A stretch of 16,568 nt of DNA from the NCBI GenBank assembly GCA_964599915.1, contig CAZRHR010000060.1:1-16568 (forward strand), given 5' to 3'. The translations under genes and the position numbers were made by a program. Each line of letters begins with the position of its first letter. The stretch's first letter is position 1. Below, one piece after another: positions 7,178 through 14,015 of the stretch. This DNA is from CAZRHR01 sp964599915 (GTDB lineage Bacteria > Bacteroidota > Bacteroidia > CAIKAF01). A model generated the notes under the pieces. The model saw nothing but the letters and a program-made list of their open reading frames with translations. It searched no databases and was not told the origin of the DNA.

Positions 7178-7354
7178 TCAGGGTTTACGATAAACGCCTT
7201 TGTCTTCTTTTTCAGACAGCATCACCTTGAACCAATATACACACAAGGCCGTACCGACCCCAATCATTAGCCAATTAAAACTCCAGTTGGCCATTTCCAA
7301 AAACTGAAAGGTCCATTCAATACCGGCACCAAGAGGGCGAACTAACCAGTCCAT
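7178..7354 (-). CDS. Small single-pass membrane protein, DUF6341-like
   Basis: A 58-residue protein starting MDWLVRPLGAGIEW, with one clear membrane helix at about 29-46 (NWLMIGVGTALCVYWFKVML region) and a charged tail SEKEDKGVYRKP. The pattern of an amphipathic N-terminus, ENW/ANW..NW, a helix ending AxxYW and a short D-rich tail matches, from memory, the DUF6341 family of Bacteroidota, which has no known function. I use the ATG at 7354; a TTG two codons earlier (7360) is less likely. It has its own -7 element and its own terminator, so it is a complete single-gene unit, which strongly supports it being real. It diverges from purN. Confidence 0.78.
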   Translation of the reverse strand: MDWLVRPLGAGIEWTFQFLEMANWSFNWLMIGVGTALCVYWFKVMLSEKEDKGVYRKP

Positions 7355-7374
7355 ATGCAATGTTATATTTAAAG

Positions 7375-7388
7375 CAAACTTACATTTT
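7375..7388. promoter_or_regulatory. Overlapping divergent -7 elements (DUF6341-like gene and purN)
   Basis: On minus, TAAGTTTG (7375-7382) is a perfect TAnnTTTG ending 20 bases before the ATG at 7354. On plus, TACATTTT (7381-7388) matches seven of eight positions and ends 27 bases before purN. The two share two base pairs, so polymerases could not occupy both at once. Confidence 0.4.
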
Positions 7389-7415
7389 TTCCATTACCGA
7401 CCCTAATTTTATGCC

Positions 7416-8027
7416 ATGAAAATACGTTTGGCCCTCATGGCATCCGGGAGCGGCACCAATGCCCAAGCCATTTTTCAATATTTTAAAGGGCATCCGCAGG
7501 TGGACATCGCGTGTCTGCTTTCGAACAATTCCGTGGCAGGTGCTTTGGAAAAAGCTCAAAGTGCCGGCATTCCTGCGGTAGTTTTGCCTAACCATTTAGA
7601 AGATGCCTCGGCGATGTTTTTACTCGAGCAGCTTCGGCAGTTTCATGTGCATGGGGTGATATTGGCAGGATACCTTAAGAAAATTCCACAACTGATATTA
7701 GCGCATTTCCCTGACGCCGTCCTCAACCTTCATCCTGCGCTTTTGCCTGAGTTCGGTGGAAAGGGCATGTATGGAGTTCATGTACATCAGGCGGTTTTGG
7801 CCGCAGGTAAAACCCATTCCGGCATAACCATTCATGTGGTGAATGCGGCCTATGATCAAGGCCCCATTCTTTTGCAAGTACAGACGTCCATCGTGCATTG
7901 TCGAACCGCTTCTGAAGTGGCCAACGCCGTCCAAGGCCTTGAGCACTATTGGTACCCCAGGACCATTGAATGGTATTTTTCTCAAAGACAACAAGCGGAC
8001 GTGTTTCCGCTTCTGTCTTCCATATAA
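7416..8027 (+). CDS. purN: Phosphoribosylglycinamide formyltransferase
   Basis: A 203-residue GAR transformylase: it moves the formyl group of 10-formyl-THF to GAR to give FGAR, the third step of purine synthesis. Motifs are ASGSGTNAQ (9-17) at the phosphate-binding end, LAGYLKKIP (83-91), NLHPALLPEFGGKGMYG (104-120) with catalytic N104 and H106, and SGITIHVVNAAYDQGPIL (135-152) with H140 and catalytic D147. Length is usual for the family. The next gene starts 32 bases downstream, so purN probably heads the four-gene plus-strand cluster ending at 10417. The next-earlier enzyme of the pathway, PurD, is encoded at 15618, not adjacent. Confidence 0.95.
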   Translation: MKIRLALMASGSGTNAQAIFQYFKGHPQVDIACLLSNNSVAGALEKAQSAGIPAVVLPNHLEDASAMFLLEQLRQFHVHGVILAGYLKKIPQLILAHFPDAVLNLHPALLPEFGGKGMYGVHVHQAVLAAGKTHSGITIHVVNAAYDQGPILLQVQTSIVHCRTASEVANAVQGLEHYWYPRTIEWYFSQRQQADVFPLLSSI

Positions 8028-8059
8028 ATATTGTATATTCCATCTTCATCTGCCTGCCC

Positions 8060-9316
8060 ATGACCACAGAAGATTTAACTAAACTGAGGTACAACACCTT
8101 AATAGCGCGTTTGTCGCAACCCGACAGCCTGCCCACCATGGTAGATTTATTGGCGGCTTGTCATACGGCTTTAACCAAGGCCCAACGAAAACCGGTGTTT
8201 ATTTCTAAAAGAACCATCCAAGATGACCTCAAGAAATTACGGGAAGGTGTTTTGGGACAGGTGTACGTCATCGAAGTGGTTCAGAAAAAGTATTACAAGC
8301 TTGTGGAGTCGGTGGCGCACGAACAGAAGAAAAATGAAGAGGCGGCTTCCCAACCTGCACCAACTCATTTTCCTGAAACTGCCTCTTTTCCTTTTTGTTT
8401 CCCAGGAATGTCACCAGCATTAGACAAGGCATTTTTCCCAATTAAAACAGTCGATTTGGGTGACCAAAATTGGGTACTTGTATTATGTCCTGAGGATGCA
8501 TCCTATGGCGCCATTCCAGCGAATGTAATGGCCCAAGCCCAACGCCTTCCGGATTTCCCCGGCTGGACAAAGCAAAGTCATAGCGCCTCTCAAGTACAGG
8601 AAAAGACAGAACCTTGGTTTATTTCTCCCGAGAACGTACCTTTTTGGGCCATGTACGGCTCCGAAGACTTGGCCTTAGAAGCATGTATGGACAACCGTTT
8701 GGAAATGAAAGGTCCTGCGCCCTGGTGGGCTAAGTATATCCATCAGCCTAAGGTTCAACCTAATGAAACCGATTCGAAATGGGAGAAAAAACTCGAGGAT
8801 CGGTTGGATAAAAAAGGATATACTCCTGCTTATCAGGCACTTTCTCAACTCACCAATGTTCTGGTTGATCTTGCTGCCCCCGCTGATATTCCCCAACAAA
8901 ATGAAATCCTCCTCACTTCCGAGGAACTTTTTTGGGTCAAAAAATGGACAGGTTTAGCCCAATGGCTAAAAACTCTTGAAAAGGCATGGCAGCTTACGTT
9001 TTCCGTGGAGGGCTATTGGCAAGCTACGCAAAATGGAATGTTGCCCGCCACAGAAAAAGGACTAAACAAGGTGAATAAACACCAGGTGTCTATTTATCTA
9101 AATCCTTCTACAGATTCAGATTTACACTTTTCCATTTGGCCCGGTTCGCACAAGCAAAAGGAGCCGGATTTGTTTAAGCCATCGAAAAACTTGATGCTAG
9201 CGCCCGGACAAATTTGGGTTTGTAAAACCAAACTCTATCGACAAGTGGCGTGGAACCCAACCTCTGCACTTATTCGCTTAGATCTAATACCTTCAGCAGA
9301 AAAAAATGAGCATTAA
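8060..9316 (+). CDS. Unrecognised protein: winged-helix-like N-terminus and dioxygenase-like C-terminus
   Basis: A 418-residue protein I cannot name. Residues about 5-83 (LTKLRYNTLIARL ... SLPTMVDLLAACHTAL ... ISKRTIQDDLKKLR ... KKYYKLVES) match the layout of the winged-helix domain found at the start of Bacteroidota WYL regulators: a zipped N-terminal helix, SxRTIQxDL recognition helix, then a wing ending in a KYY motif. No WYL domain follows. Residues 84-120 are a P/A/E-rich linker. The middle (about 120-320) is W- and P-rich and unfamiliar. The C-terminus has QVSIYLNPSTDSDLHFSIWP followed by GSHK (342-365), then LAPGQIWVCKTKLYRQVAWN with PTSALIRLDL (380-409). These recall the two halves of a phytanoyl-CoA/2-oxoglutarate dioxygenase core, but with Y393 where the iron histidine would be. 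It starts 32 bases after purN and overlaps the cyclase gene by 11 bases. The start at 8060 was chosen because the longer frame overlaps purN. Confidence 0.7.
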   Translation: MTTEDLTKLRYNTLIARLSQPDSLPTMVDLLAACHTALTKAQRKPVFISKRTIQDDLKKLREGVLGQVYVIEVVQKKYYKLVESVAHEQKKNEEAASQPAPTHFPETASFPFCFPGMSPALDKAFFPIKTVDLGDQNWVLVLCPEDASYGAIPANVMAQAQRLPDFPGWTKQSHSASQVQEKTEPWFISPENVPFWAMYGSEDLALEACMDNRLEMKGPAPWWAKYIHQPKVQPNETDSKWEKKLEDRLDKKGYTPAYQALSQLTNVLVDLAAPADIPQQNEILLTSEELFWVKKWTGLAQWLKTLEKAWQLTFSVEGYWQATQNGMLPATEKGLNKVNKHQVSIYLNPSTDSDLHFSIWPGSHKQKEPDLFKPSKNLMLAPGQIWVCKTKLYRQVAWNPTSALIRLDLIPSAEKNEH

Positions 9317-10070
9317 CCTAACCATGTCATGGGGCGACGGACTTGTTCAGGCGGACCTTTCCAAAGGCGTCGACTTGTCATTTCCTCTTACACCCGGAAT
9401 GAATAATCCAACGGCATGGTACTGTGGCCCGGTTACCATGGAGCCGGTCAAAGGCGAGGGATTTGTGGGTGCAGTGAGCCAAGGTGGATCGGTCAACTTC
9501 CGCACCATCACCTTTAATCCACATGGACATGGAACCCATACCGAGTCTTATGGACATATTGCGCCGGAAATTTTTCCCGTGAATCAATCCTTGACCCAAT
9601 TTTTTTTTCCTGCGGTAGTAGTGACCATTTTTCCTGAACCCTACGGCGAAGACCTCCGCTTGACCACCTCCGCTATTGTGGCCGCATTGCGCAATTATAA
9701 TACTGGTTTCAAGGCGATTATACTTAGAACGTTGCACAGTAGCAGCGGACCATTAGTGAAAGATTACTCACACACCAATCCACCTTATTTGGAGGCAGAG
9801 GCAGCGGTTTACTTAAGGGATTTGGGGGTAGAGCACTTGCTCATCGATTTACCAAGTGTGGACCGCGAAGTCGATGGTGGCGCTTTGCTTGCCCACCGTG
9901 CATTTTGGAATTATCCGGAAGCACCTCGGAAAAATGCCACCATTACAGAGTTGATTCATGTACCAACGACCTTGGCAGATGGGGCTTATCTTTTACTCTT
10001 GATGCTGCCAAACATGGAGAATGACGCCGCTCCTTCTCGTCCCATATTGTATCCAATTCAAAGTGTTTAA
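9306..10070 (+). CDS. Cyclase-family metal hydrolase (kynurenine formamidase-like)
   Basis: A 254-residue protein of the cyclase family (PF04199), which includes kynurenine formamidase, isatin hydrolase and polyketide cyclases. These are swivelling alpha/beta metal hydrolases that cleave amides or lactams. Visible features are DLSFPLTPG (23-31), the metal motif HGHGTHTESYGHI (73-85), HSSSGPLVKDYSHTNPPYL (144-162), LLIDLPSVDREVDGG (178-192) with LLAHRAFW, and a C-terminal TTLADGAYLL. Compared with the usual HxGTHxDxPxH, the first histidine position is G74, D becomes E80 and P becomes Y82; from memory a similar GNGTHTE form is common in Bacteroidota. No tryptophan-degradation gene is nearby, so the substrate is open. 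The start overlaps the preceding stop by 11 bases and the MmcQ-like gene follows after 2 bases, so translation of the three is probably coupled. Confidence 0.87.
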   Translation: MSINLTMSWGDGLVQADLSKGVDLSFPLTPGMNNPTAWYCGPVTMEPVKGEGFVGAVSQGGSVNFRTITFNPHGHGTHTESYGHIAPEIFPVNQSLTQFFFPAVVVTIFPEPYGEDLRLTTSAIVAALRNYNTGFKAIILRTLHSSSGPLVKDYSHTNPPYLEAEAAVYLRDLGVEHLLIDLPSVDREVDGGALLAHRAFWNYPEAPRKNATITELIHVPTTLADGAYLLLLMLPNMENDAAPSRPILYPIQSV

Positions 10071-10072
10071 GC

Positions 10073-10417
10073 ATGCATTGGGAAGAAATCAGGGCATGGT
10101 GTTTACAGCAACCCGGTGTTACGGAACATTTTCCGTTCGATGCGCATACCCTTGTATTTAAAGTATATGGGAAAATGTTTGCCCTTTTAGATGTCCGTTG
10201 GGAGGAGAAGAGCGTGAACCTTAAATGCGATCCGGAGCGGGCTCTAGAGCTGCGCGCTACTTGGGAAGACATTCGCCCAGGATACCACATGAACAAGCAG
10301 CATTGGAATACGGTACACGTAGACGGTTTCCTACCAAAATCCCTTTGTCTGGAGCTATTGGCTCATTCTTATGACCTTGTTTTAAAGGGTATTCCTCCGA
10401 AAAAGAGGATACTGTAG
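10073..10417 (+). CDS. MmcQ/YjbR family protein
   Basis: A 114-residue protein of the MmcQ/YjbR family, a small alpha/beta fold described structurally as resembling a double wing and proposed, without firm proof, to bind DNA. Motifs are a start MHWEEIRAWCLQQPGVTEHF, FPFDAHTLVFKVYGKMFALL (20-39), the SVNLKCDPERALELR strand-helix (47-61) and the hallmark RPGYHMNKQHWNTVHVDG (68-85). Length is normal. It is the last gene of the plus-strand cluster starting at purN, two bases after the cyclase gene, and a terminator lies about 55 bases downstream. No function can be inferred from its neighbours. Confidence 0.9.
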   Translation: MHWEEIRAWCLQQPGVTEHFPFDAHTLVFKVYGKMFALLDVRWEEKSVNLKCDPERALELRATWEDIRPGYHMNKQHWNTVHVDGFLPKSLCLELLAHSYDLVLKGIPPKKRIL

Positions 10418-10470
10418 GCTTTTCCAAGGTTACGGATAGGAAAAGCTTAGGATTCCTATGATACATGATG

Positions 10471-10502
10471 AAAAAAAAGCCCGAACATATCGGGCCTTTT
10501 TT
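10471..10502. terminator. Bidirectional intrinsic terminator
   Basis: GCCCG (10479-10483) pairs with CGGGC (10491-10495) around a seven-base loop. Eight A precede it and, after one unpaired C, six T follow, so it can end both the plus-strand cluster (stop at 10417) and the minus-strand T9SS cargo gene (stop at 10519). Confidence 0.85.
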
Positions 10503-10518
10503 GATGCAATGATTTTGT

Positions 10519-12606
10519 TTATTGTAAAATCCAAGTACGGGTTTCTATACCCGCCGAAGTGGTAATGCGGATAAAGTACAAACCGGATTGTAATCCTGTG
10601 GATGGAATGTGAGTGGAATTCCACTGACCCAACCACCGGCCATCTGTGCTTAAAATATCTACGGAAATAAGTTCCGTTTGAGGTGCCAATTCCAGTTGCA
10701 AAGGACCCTGACTCGGGTTAGGATAGACCGTAAGGAGTGAGGAAGATTCCTGTCCAATGCCTACATTATTAACCACAATGGTTTGGCAGCTGGTATCGGC
10801 TTGTCCGCAGATATTTGTTGCATACACACACAAAAGATAAGGTCCCGGGTTCATGTAGGTGTGGTTGATGGTCGCACCGGATAGAATCACGGTTCCGTTG
10901 CCATCGCCAAAATCTACATAGACCGAATCGGCGCCATCTGAATCCTCTTCTACACTAATAGATAAGCCAGATGCAGTGATGTTGACGTCTGCGCTGAGGT
11001 CGTCACAAATGGTGATGGTTTGGCAGCTGGTATTCGTGAAACAAGCATTGGCTGCAGTTAAGCAAAAAGTATAGGTGCCATTGGCAATGTAGGTATAAGC
11101 GAAAGTGGTTCCAGTGGATGTTTGAGGATTGGTTCCGTCTCCAGGATCCCAAGTGTAGGTAGTGGCATCCGTAGAAGTAGAAGTGGCATTTACATCCAGG
11201 TCACTGTTGCTTAAGCTAAAGCTGGCTACGGTTTGGGCCGGTACAGTGATGGTGCCGGTGGCGTTGGAACCTGTGGTGGCAGGGTTAGAACCGACCACGC
11301 GGAACAGGTAACCGTTGCCGGCAGCTAAAACAGCTGGAAGGGTACCTGAAATGGCACCTGAACTAAGTGAACTCAACGTGCCGATGGCCGTTGGGCTGGC
11401 AAATGAACCATTCACATCAGACATTTCGAGGGTGAAAACATTGCCTGCGTTCATGGGGCCATTGTTTACGGTAAAAGGCACCAAAATAGAGGCACCGGGA
11501 CATACAACGCCACCCTGAATGGTTCCTGTGGTGATAGAGGCGCTGGCTGGCACCGTGGTGGTAAATGTGGTGGTATTGGTGGTTCCACCCGTATTGTACA
11601 CACGGTCGGGTGAGCAATATTCAAATACTTTGACAAAGTAGTTGGTTCCGGAGGTAAGGCCGGTAACGGTAATGGGTCCTGAGCCAGTTCCATTGAAGAC
11701 GCACTGTTCTCCGCCTGTGTAGGTGGTGTTGGCCGTTGGGTTAGCTCCGGCGGCCGGGTTTGCAAATGAATTCACGGTATTCAGCATCACAATGCGGCCG
11801 GCTCCATTTCCATTGGTCCAGTTAATGCTGGCGGAATTGGTGGTAAGGTTACTTGCACTGGCCGATGAGGCTTGGGTGGTTGGGGCAGTACATTGTGCCG
11901 CACCATCTGCTTCAATAACCACATTGTCAATGGACAAAGATGGGCTGGATGGGGTAACGGCAGTTTCTGTATTGTTTACAAATCGAAAGCCAAAACGTAG
12001 GGTGGCTTGGTTGCTGAAAACAGGAAGCTGAACGGTGGCCTGGCTCCACGTGCTGCTGCCGGACAACGTAGGAATCCCGGAACTTACCAAGGTCCACGTA
12101 CCACCGCTGTTGGTGGAATAATAAAGTTGACCAAAGGCATTAGGTGAGGCAAAATTCACCCACCAAAACTTAATTCTCACATTGGTTTGACCGATGGTGT
12201 TTACATCGGTGGTCATTCTTGTAAAATAGGCTTCGGGTAAGACACATAATCCGTCCGCTGCTTTATAGCTGGCGTTCAAAACGTTGGCATTGACCGCATC
12301 TCCGGCCACAATATGCATGTATTTGCCGTTTTGTGATGGAATACCTGCCGGTTGGGCGGGGGTGTTTGGAACAGTGACCGTGCCCAAGGGTGTGCCCAGA
12401 CACAGTGCTGTGACCGTACCGCCTGTGTACGCATTGTTGATGTCCCAGTAGTTTTCCCCAAAAGTGTTGGAGTTTACATCTGTCGTGTTCAACTGAAAGG
12501 TACTTGTACTCCCTTCAAAATTTTCAGTATACAAGGCCACCTGACCAAAAACAGGCGACAACATTAAAGAAGCTCCTAAAAAAGCGTGTATAAGTTTTTG
12601 ATTCAT
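10519..12606 (-). CDS. Large secreted multi-domain protein with T9SS type A sorting domain
   Basis: A 695-residue exported protein. Parts in order: signal peptide (1-21, ending SPVFGQ); an N-terminal beta-sandwich of the adhesin/MAM-like 'choice-of-anchor' kind (about 25-236) with ENFEG, IKFWWVNF and SIDNVVIEADG; a fibronectin type III-like domain (240-352) with LTTNSASINWTNGNG and VTGLTSGTNYFVKVFEYCS; an Ig-like domain (355-457) with VVCPGASILVPFTV and NVFTLEMSDVNGSF; two PKD-like domains (460-534 and 538-613), each with D(P/F)GDG and a closing C...TSCQTI; and a type IX sorting domain (626-695) beginning LTVYPNPSQG and ending GLYFIRITTS...RTWILQ. It should cross the outer membrane by T9SS and be anchored or released at the surface, likely as an adhesin-like scaffold. 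No catalytic motif is seen. Its upstream region has a seven-of-eight -7 element (TATCTTTC, 12623-12630). Confidence 0.9.
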   Translation of the reverse strand: MNQKLIHAFLGASLMLSPVFGQVALYTENFEGSTSTFQLNTTDVNSNTFGENYWDINNAYTGGTVTALCLGTPLGTVTVPNTPAQPAGIPSQNGKYMHIVAGDAVNANVLNASYKAADGLCVLPEAYFTRMTTDVNTIGQTNVRIKFWWVNFASPNAFGQLYYSTNSGGTWTLVSSGIPTLSGSSTWSQATVQLPVFSNQATLRFGFRFVNNTETAVTPSSPSLSIDNVVIEADGAAQCTAPTTQASSASASNLTTNSASINWTNGNGAGRIVMLNTVNSFANPAAGANPTANTTYTGGEQCVFNGTGSGPITVTGLTSGTNYFVKVFEYCSPDRVYNTGGTTNTTTFTTTVPASASITTGTIQGGVVCPGASILVPFTVNNGPMNAGNVFTLEMSDVNGSFASPTAIGTLSSLSSGAISGTLPAVLAAGNGYLFRVVGSNPATTGSNATGTITVPAQTVASFSLSNSDLDVNATSTSTDATTYTWDPGDGTNPQTSTGTTFAYTYIANGTYTFCLTAANACFTNTSCQTITICDDLSADVNITASGLSISVEEDSDGADSVYVDFGDGNGTVILSGATINHTYMNPGPYLLCVYATNICGQADTSCQTIVVNNVGIGQESSSLLTVYPNPSQGPLQLELAPQTELISVDILSTDGRWLGQWNSTHIPSTGLQSGLYFIRITTSAGIETRTWILQ

Positions 12607-12775
12607 ATCATTGAATTTGACTGAAAGATACAGAATTATGAAAAATAAAATGGATGAAAATAGGTTGCGGTAAGATTTCTGAAAAAATTAAACCTCAAAT
12701 AAAACCATAGCATAGCTTTCAAAACATACTGAAGTCTTGCACACCATTTCCTACAATTAGGTCAATGGAAAGGCT

Positions 12776-12783
12776 TAAATTTG
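12776..12783 (+). promoter_or_regulatory. -7 promoter element of the J-domain gene
   Basis: TAAATTTG is a perfect TAnnTTTG match 28 bases before the ATG at 12812. No clear -33 TTG is seen. Confidence 0.5.
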
Positions 12784-12811
12784 CATCATTGCCCACCATC
12801 CGAATCGTTTT

Positions 12812-13372
12812 ATGCACGTAAGATCATTGGAAATTTTAGGCCTTAGACCCGGTGCATCCGAGGCGGATATCAAAAGGGCTTATCGCATGTTGGTGCGTAA
12901 ATATCATCCGGATGTAAATCCTTCCCCGGACGCACATCAGCGTTTTCTCCAAATCCAGCGAGCCTATGACCAGCTAACCTCACCTGTTCCAAAAACTCCT
13001 TCTTCCCACACAACCCACCCGCGCCCAACCAATGATCCGGTGGCAAGACGACGGGAAAAAGTAAAGGCGTACCAAGAAATGCGCCGGCAAAAGGACTTGG
13101 AGCAGAAAGCCCGGTATCAACAAAAGATTAAGGATTTTAAAAACAGTCCACTTTACGCCCCTGCGCTTTTGCTTTATCTTGGATTAGGTGCCGTGGTGGT
13201 GGGTGTGGCCCTCGCGCTCTTTCTCGTTCCTTTTGTTATGATTATTTTTTTTGGAGCCCCCTTTTGGCTTCTTCTTTTATACCTACCTATATTGTTACTC
13301 GGTGTGGCTTTGGTCAAGTACGCTTGGGACATTCATCACAACATTTTTGTAGATATTTTTTTTAAAGAATAA
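12812..13372 (+). CDS. Membrane-anchored J-domain (DnaJ-like) protein
   Basis: A 186-residue J-domain co-chaperone. The N-terminal J domain (about 4-57) has EILGLRPGASEADIKRAYR, the essential HPD tripeptide at 32-34 (KYHPDVNP) and FLQIQRAYDQL; such domains stimulate the ATPase of an Hsp70 (DnaK). A basic, proline-rich linker (58-112) follows, with none of the G/F region, zinc finger or substrate-binding domains of true DnaJ. The C-terminus has two membrane segments (about 116-147 and 150-170). The J domain should therefore face the cytoplasm and recruit DnaK to the membrane, perhaps for a membrane client; the client is unknown. The same reading frame stays open for 54 codons after the TAA stop (see findings). 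It converges with the small membrane protein at 13461. Confidence 0.87.
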   Translation: MHVRSLEILGLRPGASEADIKRAYRMLVRKYHPDVNPSPDAHQRFLQIQRAYDQLTSPVPKTPSSHTTHPRPTNDPVARRREKVKAYQEMRRQKDLEQKARYQQKIKDFKNSPLYAPALLLYLGLGAVVVGVALALFLVPFVMIIFFGAPFWLLLLYLPILLLGVALVKYAWDIHHNIFVDIFFKE

Positions 13373-13460
13373 TACAAAGGCCCTTATCACAAAGACGTGG
13401 CATTGCCTTACGGTTTCAAAGGATTAGAAAGTGACTTTTTTCAAGCGAAGTGGAGCCGTT

Positions 13461-13862
13461 TTACGATGTTCGAGGGATTAGCACCATGCTCAAAGCGGCC
13501 ATGGGGAAATAAGCGCCCACCAAGTCGGCCAGGATAAAACCCACCGGAGTGCCCGGAAGCAAAAACACCATGGACAAGCCGCCAAAAAAGAAGAAACCGG
13601 CCACCACCCAAGGGAAAGTTTGAGGAAAAGAACTCCATTTGCGGACGATGCTTGCGCCTACAAGTGTTCCTGCAGCATGTGCTAACCACGGCCCAATAAA
13701 ATGAAACCATTCAAATTGATCCATGAAGGCCGCCATTTCTTCTATCGATGCGCCTTCCGGAACAGGCGAAGGAATCAAAAGGCCTGCGATTTGCAAAACG
13801 CCCATGTTGGCGATGCTGCCAGCTACCAAGCCAAGCAAAAGCAAAAGAATTTGTTTAAACAT
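13461..13862 (-). CDS. Small four-helix membrane protein, unknown function
   Basis: A 133-residue hydrophobic protein with four likely membrane segments (about 4-29, 55-74, 83-102 and 106-129). Recurrent features are GSIANMGV (15-22), LIPSPVPEG (29-37) and FIGPWLAHAAGTLVGASI (55-72). The AHAxGTLxGA and G.IxNM.xxxxG..IPxP.G patterns are, from memory, shared with uncharacterised Bacteroidota membrane proteins, so I think it is a conserved hypothetical rather than chance. I start at 13862 (MFKQILLLLLGL), where the first helix begins; an ATG at 13907 would add 15 unremarkable residues. It diverges from the carboxylase gene and converges with the J-domain gene; no terminator hairpin is seen in the 88 bases between those two stops. 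Confidence 0.7.
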   Translation of the reverse strand: MFKQILLLLLGLVAGSIANMGVLQIAGLLIPSPVPEGASIEEMAAFMDQFEWFHFIGPWLAHAAGTLVGASIVRKWSSFPQTFPWVVAGFFFFGGLSMVFLLPGTPVGFILADLVGAYFPMAALSMVLIPRTS

Positions 13863-13985
13863 GAAGAAAAGGTATGAAAAACACCTCGTCTTCCCAAAAT
13901 GATTCATGGACGTAGCGGGTCAATTTACAAGCGCGATTGCTTTTTCCCTATTTCAACGGGCGCTCCTTATCCCATAAAAAATGGA

Positions 13986-13993
13986 TAACTTTG
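13986..13993 (+). promoter_or_regulatory. -7 promoter element of the carboxylase beta gene
   Basis: TAACTTTG is a perfect TAnnTTTG match, ending 22 bases before the ATG at 14016. A -33 TTG at the expected distance is not apparent. Confidence 0.5.
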
Positions 13994-14015
13994 GCTGAAT
14001 TATAGGTATTGCTGT

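Noticed and set aside
11315..12567. Several open frames on both strands inside the T9SS cargo gene
   Set aside because: They are shadows created by Thr/Ser/Gly/Asn-rich codons; the 695-residue frame explains the whole region with recognised domains.
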